Origin: Edaphobacter sp.
GTDB taxonomy: Bacteria > Acidobacteriota > Terriglobia > Terriglobales > Acidobacteriaceae
Assembly: GCF_028283685.1 (NCBI RefSeq)
Contig: NZ_JAPWKF010000001.1
Location: 868,001 to 932,000 of the forward strand
DNA: 64,000 nucleotides
Direction: 5' to 3'
The position numbers were made by a program, and so were the translations under genes. This document shows, piece after piece, positions 53,998 through 62,755 of the stretch. Position 1 is the first letter of the stretch. Every line of letters begins with the position of its first letter. The notes beneath the pieces were generated by a model that was not told the DNA's origin, did no database searches, and saw only the letters and a program-made list of their open reading frames with translations.

Positions 53998-56900
53998 TCA
54001 GTTCGCAAACTCTGTCTCCGGAACCGGTAAGACGTCGTTTTCCCGTGCAATCCACACATAAAGAGTCGGGAGCAGGAAGATGCTCATAATGAGTGCAGCG
54101 AGCAAGCCTCCAACGATCACAATGGCGAATGGACGCTGGGAATCAGAACCAATGCCACGGGACATTGCTGCTGGGAGCAACCCCAATGTTGCCACGAGCA
54201 TTGTCATCATGATGGGTCTCAGTCGCAGCACGGCGCCTTCAATAGCTGACTCCTCAACGGAGTTGCCGCGTGCGCGCAACTGATTGATGTACTCCAGCAT
54301 GATGACACCGGTCTGTACTGAAACTCCGAAGAGGGCAAGAAACCCAACTCCTGAGGAGACGCTGAAATGAGTTCGAGTAATAAAGAGCGCAAGCAATCCA
54401 CCAATAGGCGCCATTGCGACATTGGCAATGATCAACATCGCCCACTTGAAAGACTTAAACATCGAATACAGGATGAAGAAGATCAGGAGAACCGTGACCG
54501 GCAGTACCACCAACAAACGTTTATTAGCACGTTTTTGACTTTCATATTCGCCAGCCCATTCAACGTGATAGCCGGGAGGAAGCTTTATTTCTTTATTGAC
54601 TTTGTCGATAGCTTCTTCAACAGCGCTCCCCATATCACGACCACGAACGCTATATTTGACGGGGATGTAGCGCTGCTGCCCTTCGCGGTAGACTTCTTCA
54701 GCTCCGTCGATGGCAGTGACTTTAGTCAGCTGTGCCAGAGACACACGCTCTCCCGTGGGGGACAGAAGGCGCACGTTCTCGATCGCTTCTCGAGTGTCGC
54801 GGTATTGTTGCTGATAGCGAAGAACCAGATCGTAACGAGCTTCCCCGCGAAGGACCTTACTGACAGCATTTCCACCAACAGCTGTCTGAATCGCGTCCTG
54901 CACATCGGCAACATTGATCCCGAAGCGAGCCGCGGCTTCTCGGTCCACTGTGAAAGTCAGATTGGGTTGACCGATCACGCGGAATAAACCAAGGTCCTGG
55001 ACGCCTTGAATCCTGCTCATAATGCTTACGATTTGAGTGCCCTTCTCCTCGAGCGTCCTTAGATCGTCACCGTAAATCTTGACTGACAGTTCACCTTTCA
55101 CACCACTTACGGCTTCCTCTACGTTGTCGGATATAGGTTGTGAGAAATTCCAGATGACACCGGGAATCTTTTCCAGTTGCTGATTCATAGAGGCGATCAG
55201 GTTTTCTTTATTCTCGTGAAATAGGGGACGCCACTGCTCTTTTGGTTTCAAGCCGACGTAGTATTCCGTGTTGAAGAAGCCGGTAGTATCCGTGCCATCG
55301 TCCGCCCTGCCCGCCTGGCTGGTAGCTTCCGTCACTTCCGGGAAAGACGCCAGGATCAGCCGCGCTCTGTTTGCGATCGACACACTCTCGTCTGGCCCTG
55401 TGCTTGGTGCGAGTGTGCCACGTACCCAGATTGCTCCCTCGTCCAGATGCGGTAAAAACTCAGAACCGATAACACCACCGAAAGCCAGGTAGGCTGCAAT
55501 GCAAAGTCCAAGAATAGCGACGCCAAGTGTGACTCCATGATGATGAATGGCCCAGGTTACACTTCGACGGTAGCGTTCTGTTAGGAAGTGCATCACCGGA
55601 TTCTCCCACTCCTTCGCTCCTTTGCGGAACAGGAAGCTGGCCAGTACCGGAGCAATGATGATGGAGAAGATCAGAGCGCCCAGCAACGCGAAGGCAACGG
55701 TCCATGCCATCGGCTTGAAGAGCCGTCCCTCTACTGCCTGCAAAGTGAAGATTGGCAGATACGCTGTGATAATGATGCCAATGGCAAAAAAAACAGGACG
55801 CTGTACTTCGTGCGCGGCTACCTTGATCTTTTCTGCAGGAGTTTCTGTTTCTCTTCCCTGCTGATTCAAGTGACGGACGATATTTTCCACCATCACAACG
55901 GCGCCATCGACAACCATACCGAAGTCCAGTGCACCAAGTGAGAGCAGGTTCGCTGGGATATGCCTCAAGTCCAGGCATATGGAGGCAAAGAGCAAAGAAA
56001 ATGGAATCGTAATGGCAACAATGATGGCGCCGCGTACATTACCAAGAAAGAGAAAGAGGATGATCACCACCAGGATGAGCCCCTCGGTCAGATTGTGCAG
56101 CACTGTATGTGTGGTGAAGTGGATGAGATCACTGCGATCGAGAAACGGAACAATCTTGACGCCTTTAGGAAGGATGTGATCGTTCAACTCGCGAACCTTG
56201 GCCTCGATTCCACGCAAGGTAGGATCGGCGTCGGCTCCCTTTTGAAGCAGACAGATTCCTTCTACGACACTGGAATTGTCAACGAGCTTCCCGTCCACAC
56301 GATGAATTGTTATTCCGTTTTGCCCGAGTCGAATTTTTGGTCCTTGTTCGACGACAGCGACATCTTTCACCCGTAGAGCCGTACCGGCCTGCGTTTTGAT
56401 AAGTGTGTTCTCAATTTGCTGGAACATTCTCGAAGAGACCCGCAGCCTGCACATTGATCTGCTGTGCTCCAGCAACGATAAAACTTCCGCCGGCATTGGT
56501 ATTGTTGTTGGCCAACTGCTGTTCGATCTGTGCGATGCTCAATCCATACGAAACAAGCTTGTCTGGATCGAGACGGATCTGATACTCCCTCGTCTCCCCC
56601 CCCAGACTGGTGACATCTACGACACCTGGGACTTGCTTGAACTGCTTTTCGAGCGTCCAGTCCTCGATTGACTTGATCTCCATCACGTCAATCTCAGGGT
56701 TCTTACTCTCTATCGTGTAGAAGAAAATCTGGCCAACGGGACTCCAATCGGTGCCTAGCTGAGGGACGAGCCCCGCAGGTAAGGAGACCATTCCCATTCG
56801 CTCAACAGCACGTTCGCGGTTCCAGTTATTGTCCGATTCATCGTCGAAGATGAGCATGATGCTCGATAGGCCGGCCAGCGTGGTCGATCGAAGATGCTGC

Positions 56901-57136
56901 AAGTGAGGAATGCCCGCCATTTGAATCTCAACAGGAACCGTCACCTGTTGTTCAATATCCTCCGCGGAGTGTCCCGGCCATTGCGTGATGATGTTGACGT
57001 AGTTGTTGGCAACATCCGGGTATGCTTCGACGGGCAAGTTATGGAAGGAGATCGCGCCCCAGGCAAAGAGCAGTATGGCAAATGCCAGGACCAGAAAACG
57101 GCTTCGCAGCGCAAAGTCGACGAGCGCACGAATCAT
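53998..57136 (-). pseudogene. CusA/CzcA-type RND efflux pump, split by a frameshift
   Basis: Inner-membrane proton/metal antiporter of the heavy-metal RND family, about 1045 residues when joined. The 5' part (57136 to about 56425) begins MIRALVDFALRSRFLVLAFA and includes GIPHLQHLRSTTLAGLS; the 3' part runs to 53998 with FGMVVDGAVVMVENIVRHL and GMVVDGA-type transmembrane acid residues. The two frames differ by one step near 56420-56426, at ENVQQIENTL; an extra base fits. A GGAGG box lies 4 nt before the ATG, which overlaps the adaptor stop by 4 nt. With the adaptor and TolC genes it would export Cu/Ag, Co/Zn/Cd or Ni. Confidence 0.85.
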
Positions 57137-58269
57137 TGTGCCTCCAGCGTGGCTTCCAGTTGGAGAACGTTCGATACGACTTGTTGACCTGCTGAGATGC
57201 CGGAGAGTATCTCCTGCCTGTTCCCATCCAGTATCCGACCGCTATGAACTTCATAGCGCTTGAAGTGGTTGTCGCCGACAGACACGAAGACCCAGTCGCG
57301 ATCATGCAAGTGCAGAACCGCTGTAGCAGGAACGACAGAATGGGGCTCTTTAGCCTTGCCTTCAAAGATTGCGGTGGCGAACATCCCGACCCTGAGAATG
57401 CCGGGGTTCCTAACTTCAAGACGTACTTTTGCTGTGCGGATATTGGGGTCGAGAACTGGCCCAATGTCGGAGATTCGTCCGGTCAACTCACGATCTGGAT
57501 AGGCGTTGATCCTGATTCTCGCGGTCTGTCCTAATGCGATCTTAGAGAGATCATTCTCATAGACATCGCAGAGAATCCAGACGTTGGACAGATCAGCGAT
57601 CGTAAACGCCGTAGATGATCCGGCAAAAGCAACGCCTGCAGCGGCCGCATTGGTTACGTTTTGGCTGATGATGATGCCAGAGATAGGTGCGTAGACGGGA
57701 ACGATACTGCTGGGGTGGTCCTTGTCGACGCCGAGAGTCTTCAATTGCTCTTCGGCGGCAGTGAGATCCGCCTGCATATTCTTTTCTGCGTCTTCGGCTT
57801 GCTCCAACGCGCTGAGAGGTATGGCGCCATGTTTATAAAGATCCTCAGCGCGCACATAAGCTTTATTCGAGAGCCGTTCGTCATTGACGGCCTTAAGATA
57901 GCTGTCAAAGGCATTGGTGCTGTCGGGACTTTGAACTCTGAGCAACAGTTGGCCTTTTTTGACGTTGTCGCCGAGTCGCGCCTTGATGTCCACCACACGG
58001 CCGCTCGCCAACGAGATAACAGGAACTTCGCGCGAGATGTCAGGGTTGACGGTTCCCGTGACTTTCAATTCGGTGACAGCCTCCATCTTCTCTGCGGAAA
58101 CCAACGGGAAGTGATCCGGTTTATCAACGGTGATCAGGCTCATGTCGCCTGTCTTCACATCCTGCGCTGAGGGCGGTGCCCCCTCGGCTGGATTGAACTT
58201 CTTTTCACATGCAGTCAATGACAGGCAGAGGGTGACGCAACCGACGCTCTTGAGAAAGAATGTGTTCAT
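57133..58269 (-). CDS. RND efflux periplasmic adaptor (CusB/CzcB-like), lipoprotein
   Basis: A 378-residue membrane-fusion protein linking the RND pump to the outer-membrane channel. The N-terminus has a lipobox (SLTAC at about 17-21). The lipoyl half-motifs (ISLASGRVVDIKARLGDNVK and VYAPISGIIISQNV) flank a coiled hairpin, followed by beta-barrel and membrane-proximal domains. GAGG box upstream; the start abuts the TolC-family stop. The stop overlaps the pump start (ATGA). Gene order TolC-adaptor-pump on the minus strand is a complete tripartite operon. Confidence 0.92.
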   Translation of the reverse strand: MNTFFLKSVGCVTLCLSLTACEKKFNPAEGAPPSAQDVKTGDMSLITVDKPDHFPLVSAEKMEAVTELKVTGTVNPDISREVPVISLASGRVVDIKARLGDNVKKGQLLLRVQSPDSTNAFDSYLKAVNDERLSNKAYVRAEDLYKHGAIPLSALEQAEDAEKNMQADLTAAEEQLKTLGVDKDHPSSIVPVYAPISGIIISQNVTNAAAAGVAFAGSSTAFTIADLSNVWILCDVYENDLSKIALGQTARIRINAYPDRELTGRISDIGPVLDPNIRTAKVRLEVRNPGILRVGMFATAIFEGKAKEPHSVVPATAVLHLHDRDWVFVSVGDNHFKRYEVHSGRILDGNRQEILSGISAGQQVVSNVLQLEATLEAQ

Positions 58270-59568
58270 TTATTGGATAACCTCGCGCCCAACGGCCAAA
58301 TTCAATTGACTAACGGCAGACAGATAGGAACCGATTAATTGGAGATAGGCCAATTGCACATTGCGGTAGTCGCTTTGCGCATTCAGAAAATCCATCAGCG
58401 AAGCCCCACCGTGTTGATAGGCATATGTAACGGTCTCGCGGACACGCACTGCCTGGGCCAGATATCTCCCCTTGTACGGCCGCAGCAAGATAATATTGCT
58501 ATTCACCTGGACGTAGGCCGAGTCCACGTCACCGAACACCTGAGCTCTCGCCACGTCGATCAATCGCTGGTTGCGATCGATGTCCAACTGGGTGCGTTGT
58601 TTTTCCCCTTGATTGCGATCAAAGAGGCGCAGGGGAATGTTCACGCTTGCACCGATGGTCTGATGAGCATAGGAGTTGTTGAACGATGGGTTGTATGTAT
58701 ACCAGCCGCTAAACGTCGGATCGGTCGAGCCATTGGCGAATGCGAGCTTGTGGTTTGTATCCGCCTGCTGAACAGATTGAAGAGCAGCCTTCAGGTCCGG
58801 GCGGTTATCAAGCGCGATCTGGCGAAAAGCGTCCAGTGGCTGCAACTGATCGGAGAAATCGAATGGGCCCTCCACATCAAATTGCTCCACTGAGGTTCTG
58901 TCATTCAATAACTGCAGCAGCAGGATCTTGGATGTGCGCAGATTTACCTCGGCTGTTTGCAGGTCGGACTCGTACTGAACTCGCTGCAGCTCAATCCTGT
59001 CCAGATCGATCTGCGCTAAATCCCCATCCTTGAGCCGCGTCCGGCTGATTTCTATGATGTGGTCGTAGTAGTCAAGTTCCTGTCGCGACAACTCCACAAT
59101 CGCCTTCGCCTGCAACGTTTGGATAAAGGCTGTACGGAGATTGAATAGGAGATTACGTTCCAGATCCTGATGTTGCGAGGTAGCAATCTGGGTACCTTGT
59201 TTTGCGCTCTCCAGCCGCAATTCGCGTTTGTTCTGCCGTTCATGCAGGTAACTTAAGGCCGGAGAAACCTGAGTGCCAGTCGTGGGTTTCCAAACTCCTT
59301 GATAACGAGCTATCTGCGTGCCATCCGTGGACAGGGTGAACTGTGGATTCGGGCGCAGGTATGCCGTAGTCTCGGCAGCCTTCATCTCTTGAACATTGAT
59401 GGCGTCGGCCTTTAGCGCGGGGTTCGCAGATTCGAATTTGTCCTTGACTTGGTTCCATGTGTAGCTGGTTTGCGCGCTCATAATCGAACTTCCGAGCGTC
59501 ATGAAGATACCTAGAAAATACAGAGGGCGACGTAGTAGAAGCTGTTTCAGGTGCATCGAAATATGCAT
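58270..59568 (-). CDS. TolC-family outer-membrane efflux protein
   Basis: A channel-tunnel protein of about 432 residues, first gene of the heavy-metal RND operon. Two repeated OEP domains are visible, with TSYTWNQVKDKFESANPALK at the start and long helices (LESAKQGTQIATSQHQDLER and others). The ATG at 59568 begins a signal peptide (LYFLGIFMTLGSSIMSA); an in-frame codon at 59628 gives a non-signal extension. The region upstream (59569-59748) separates it from the divergent histidine kinase. Confidence 0.88.
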   Translation of the reverse strand: MHISMHLKQLLLRRPLYFLGIFMTLGSSIMSAQTSYTWNQVKDKFESANPALKADAINVQEMKAAETTAYLRPNPQFTLSTDGTQIARYQGVWKPTTGTQVSPALSYLHERQNKRELRLESAKQGTQIATSQHQDLERNLLFNLRTAFIQTLQAKAIVELSRQELDYYDHIIEISRTRLKDGDLAQIDLDRIELQRVQYESDLQTAEVNLRTSKILLLQLLNDRTSVEQFDVEGPFDFSDQLQPLDAFRQIALDNRPDLKAALQSVQQADTNHKLAFANGSTDPTFSGWYTYNPSFNNSYAHQTIGASVNIPLRLFDRNQGEKQRTQLDIDRNQRLIDVARAQVFGDVDSAYVQVNSNIILLRPYKGRYLAQAVRVRETVTYAYQHGGASLMDFLNAQSDYRNVQLAYLQLIGSYLSAVSQLNLAVGREVIQ

Positions 59569-59748
59569 TTGTTTACGGGTTCCCCTCTGGATTGGCCTCC
59601 GCACAGATGCGACGGTACAAACTGACAAGACCCTGAAAACCCTTTGTATTAGATAGATATACGGTCATCCCCCGAATGCCCACCTTATCTTCGGGGCGCG
59701 AGAGGTTATCTTTTAGTCACCTCGATCATTTAGTTGGGACTGGATGTC

Positions 59749-61233
59749 ATGATGAGTAGAGAGAAAAAGGTTCTATCCCTCGTGTGGCTTGACCAGAAAA
59801 TTCGATCCTGGAGCAATCGCGTCCGAGTAGACTCCCGGAGATTTGGATTCATGCTCCGGAGTGAAAAGAAAACCGTCTTGCTCCTTACAGGTCTCTTGAT
59901 CGCGGTCATCGCCTTTTGTGACTGGCATTTCGTCAACGACCTGCCTCTTGGCTTTCTCTATCTGCTGCCCATGTTGCTGATTGGCAGAGTGCTTCCTCCT
60001 TTGCAAATTGCCGGTGTTGCGGCTATATGTACGTTTCTTACAGAGATCTTTGACGTTTTTGCCTGGAATGCTACGACCGGACTGCCACGCGATGTCCTGT
60101 ATTTCGCCGCTTTCTTCCTCGTGGGCCTCTTCATTCACGAGGTGAACCGAAACCGCTTGATCGTAATCGAGCATCTTCATGAAATCGAGCAACAGAGAGA
60201 CGCGCGCCACGAAGCTGAAGAGCAACTGAGGGTGCTGATCGAAAGCAGCCCCGCGGCCATCATCATGGCCGACGCCGACGGACGTGTGCTCATGGCCAAC
60301 GACGCAGCGCATCGAATGCTAGCTCTTGGAAGCACTCCGCTTGCCGGCCGTTCGATCCAGCGTTATTTTCCAGCACTCTCCAGGCTTCCACGCTACGGCG
60401 CAAACCAGCAGTTATTCCGCACGGTTATGCAATCCCGTGGCGAACGGGAGGATGGCGAAGTGTTTCTCGCCGATATTTGCTTCTCGACCTATCGCACCGA
60501 CACAGGAACTCGCTTGGCAGCCATGATTCTCGATGCCTCTGAAGAACTCCGGACTCGCGAAGAAACAGGATTGCGGCAGATGATGTCGGGATTGCGCATT
60601 GCAGTTGCTGCGGTTTCTCATGAAATCCGTAATGTTTGTGGAGCCATTGCAGTCGTTCATCAGAACCTCTCCCGCAGTGGAGGAATGGCGCAGAATAAAG
60701 ACTTTGAAGCTCTCGGGAACCTGGTTCTTGCGTTAGAGAGGATTGCGGCAGTTGATCTTCAACAATCCCCTGACCATGCCACAGAAGTCGACCTTATATC
60801 TCTACTCGACGACTTGCGGATAGTCATCTCACCGTCTTTGCATGATGACGCTATTGAATGTAACTGGATAGTCGAACCGGACCTGCCGCTGGTTTGGGCA
60901 GACCGCGCCAGCCTAATGCAGGTCTTTCTCAATCTAACCTCGAACAGCCATCGCGCATTATCTCTGGGAGAAGGAAAGGCGTTGTCCATCTCCGTCAGAA
61001 CAGAGCATGGCTGCGTCTTAGTTGAATTCGCGGACAATGGCGGCGGCGTCAAGCACCCAGAAAAACTCTTTCACCCATTCCAGAATGGAGCCCAAAATAC
61101 AGGCCTTGGTCTCTATCTGTCGCGCGCACTCATGCGCTCCTTCGGTGGTGAGCTACGATATCGTACGATTTCCGGAGGAGCAAGTTTTATCGTCCAACTA
61201 TCTTCGACAGGTCGAATCGAGAAGTATTCATGA
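59749..61233 (+). CDS. Membrane sensor histidine kinase with PAS domain
   Basis: A kinase of about 494 residues. The N-terminus (about 40-135) has three or four hydrophobic segments (VLLLTGLLIAVIAFCDW, LPLGFLYLLPMLLIG, VLYFAAFFLVGLFI). A coiled linker leads to a PAS domain (about 160-270, SSPAAIIMADADGRVLMAND), a HisKA-type phosphoacceptor His291 in AVSHEIRN, and HATPase with FADNGGGVKHPEKLF and GLGLYLSRAL. ATG at 59749 (another follows at 59752); an earlier TTG is weaker. It overlaps the response regulator by 4 nt and diverges from the RND operon, so it may regulate efflux or respond to redox or metal stress. Confidence 0.88.
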   Translation: MMSREKKVLSLVWLDQKIRSWSNRVRVDSRRFGFMLRSEKKTVLLLTGLLIAVIAFCDWHFVNDLPLGFLYLLPMLLIGRVLPPLQIAGVAAICTFLTEIFDVFAWNATTGLPRDVLYFAAFFLVGLFIHEVNRNRLIVIEHLHEIEQQRDARHEAEEQLRVLIESSPAAIIMADADGRVLMANDAAHRMLALGSTPLAGRSIQRYFPALSRLPRYGANQQLFRTVMQSRGEREDGEVFLADICFSTYRTDTGTRLAAMILDASEELRTREETGLRQMMSGLRIAVAAVSHEIRNVCGAIAVVHQNLSRSGGMAQNKDFEALGNLVLALERIAAVDLQQSPDHATEVDLISLLDDLRIVISPSLHDDAIECNWIVEPDLPLVWADRASLMQVFLNLTSNSHRALSLGEGKALSISVRTEHGCVLVEFADNGGGVKHPEKLFHPFQNGAQNTGLGLYLSRALMRSFGGELRYRTISGGASFIVQLSSTGRIEKYS

Positions 61234-61892
61234 GCACTCCAGTCCGCATTTTATTGCTTGACGATCACGACCTCTTTCGCGAAAGTCTTGCGCGTCTGCT
61301 GGAGGCAGAGCCCGAGTTCAGCGTTGTAGGACAATGCGCGACCATTGCCGAAGCGCTTCGGCTACTCAGCGTAACTTCCGTGGACATCATTCTGTTGGAT
61401 TATGACCTCGGAGAAGAATTTGGAACCGATCTATTGCGCAACCTCCAAGCATGCGGAAGTAGCGTCAGAGTATTGATAGTGACGGCAGGGATGAGAGAGA
61501 GCGTTACGCATGCCGCACTCAACGCGGGAGTATCCGGAGTCATCTTCAAACATAGCCGTCCGAGCCAACTTAAAGAGGCAATTCAGAAGGTATCGAAAGG
61601 CGAAATGTGGTTAGATACTGCCGTCATGCGTTCTCTAATCACAAGTTCACAGCCAAAATCAGAATCCACGCAGAACGTTCGTGCCCTCAGCGAACGGCAG
61701 CGGCAAGTTTTGCACAGCATCCTTGATGGTCTTACAAACAAAGAGATCGCTTCGAAGTTGCAAGTTTCAGAAACTTCCGTAAAGGCCACCATCCAGGAGC
61801 TATTCAACAAAGCAGGAGTAAGAACACGCAGTCAGCTTGTTAGGATCGCTATCGAGAAATACTCCCCTGATTGGTTGAAGCTGCGGGACTAA
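61230..61892 (+). CDS. LuxR/NarL-type response regulator
   Basis: A 220-residue regulator. Receiver domain: acidic pair at 11-12 (LLDDHD), phosphoacceptor Asp57 in LLDYDLGEE, Thr85, and Lys107 in VIFKHSRP. The C-terminal LuxR-type helix-turn-helix (about 150-210) contains LSERQRQVLHSILDGLTNKE and VSETSVKATIQELFNKAGV. Its start overlaps the kinase stop (ATGA). It is the partner of the PAS kinase and ends before a region of gene debris. Confidence 0.92.
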   Translation: MSTPVRILLLDDHDLFRESLARLLEAEPEFSVVGQCATIAEALRLLSVTSVDIILLDYDLGEEFGTDLLRNLQACGSSVRVLIVTAGMRESVTHAALNAGVSGVIFKHSRPSQLKEAIQKVSKGEMWLDTAVMRSLITSSQPKSESTQNVRALSERQRQVLHSILDGLTNKEIASKLQVSETSVKATIQELFNKAGVRTRSQLVRIAIEKYSPDWLKLRD

Positions 61893-61999
61893 TATTTGAA
61901 AACAGAGAACGACGAATAGTATAGGAACTAAAGTAGCTTGCAGCGTAAGTGCTTCATGAAATAGAGGCAAATAAATACACGAACGAATGTATCACGGTG

Positions 62000-62031
62000 T
62001 GCCCCAGTGAAAGCTCATCGCCACTGGGGCA
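62000..62031. terminator. 10-bp hairpin after the response regulator
   Basis: TGCCCCAGTG at 62000-62009 pairs perfectly with CACTGGGGCA at 62022-62031 around a 12-nt loop. It is about 108 bp downstream of the response regulator stop. No T tract follows on the plus strand, so it could be a terminator helped by Rho, a 3' stabiliser, or a leftover of a mobile element. Confidence 0.4.
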
Positions 62032-62212
62032 GAAATGCCGTTTAACAATAGGTACATATTGAGTGAGCCGATGGGGCTACTCAAAAATTAGTACTGGTCA
62101 GTTGGTTGAGGCTGTATTTATGTAGCGACGTAAGCTCCGAAGCAGTTGGAACCTTCTTGTGAGGAGTAAGCCATGTGGAAGGGATTGAAGGATACGGATA
62201 AGAGCTTCGGTA

Positions 62213-62329
62213 TCAGCGATTTCGGGCAAATCGCCCTGCACCTTGGCGCTGTCCATAACTACAGTGGACACCCAAGGCGAAGGCCCCGATAGCCAAAGTC
62301 TTGAACACCGCTAGTACGCGTCGATTCAT
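62213..62329 (-). pseudogene. Signal-peptide-only gene fragment
   Basis: A 38-codon frame starting at an ATG with a GGGGAAC box 1 nt before. The N-terminus RRVLAVFKTLAIGAFALGVH is a plausible signal peptide, followed by a short basic tail and stop. In another minus-strand frame across 62110-62290 a second coherent peptide appears (VVMDSAKVQGDLPEIADTEA and onward), so two unrelated gene pieces seem to have been joined here. It looks like the 5' end of a lost secreted-protein gene. Confidence 0.35.
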
Positions 62330-62358
62330 GTTCCCCTGTCGTCCGGACCGCCTCACGA

Positions 62359-62520
62359 TCACCGCGAAAATTGTGGGAACGGCTTCAAACGGTAGTAACG
62401 AAGCTCCTGCCCGACCGGAGCGATGTACGCTTCACCCACCACACCCGGCCGCCTCGGCATGTCAACTCCGGCCAGGTTAACCCCAATGGGATCCGCGACC
62501 CAAGGCTCGGTACAAGCGAC
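62359..62520 (-). pseudogene. C-terminal gene fragment, unidentified
   Basis: A 53-codon frame on the minus strand reading WVADPIGVNLAGVDMPRRPG then VVGEAYIAPVGQELRYYRL and ending KPFPQFSR before a stop. It reads as a real protein C-terminus, without start codon or upstream coding sequence. It sits 29 nt upstream of the signal-peptide fragment on the same strand, so the two may be successive genes of a former operon. Family not recognised. Confidence 0.4.
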
Positions 62521-62755
62521 TCACATACAAAAAACGTGTGAGAAGTGGTGACTCACCGGCTCATAGATACCTAGGAACCCAAGCTCTTGATCAAGAGCGA
62601 CTATAGTTCTGCGAGAACGGAGTGATCCGTGCTTGAAGGATTCACTGAAGGGGAGGCGTTAGCGGCTGATGATAGCAATAACTGAACTCAATTACAGAGC
62701 TAACCGTATGGTCGTGAATCTCTAGGCTGCGGTGCGCTGAGGAGCGGACCGCTAG

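Noticed and set aside
56420..56426. Programmed ribosomal frameshift in the RND pump
   Set aside because: No slippery heptamer or following pseudoknot was evident, and other indels in the window make error or decay a simpler explanation.
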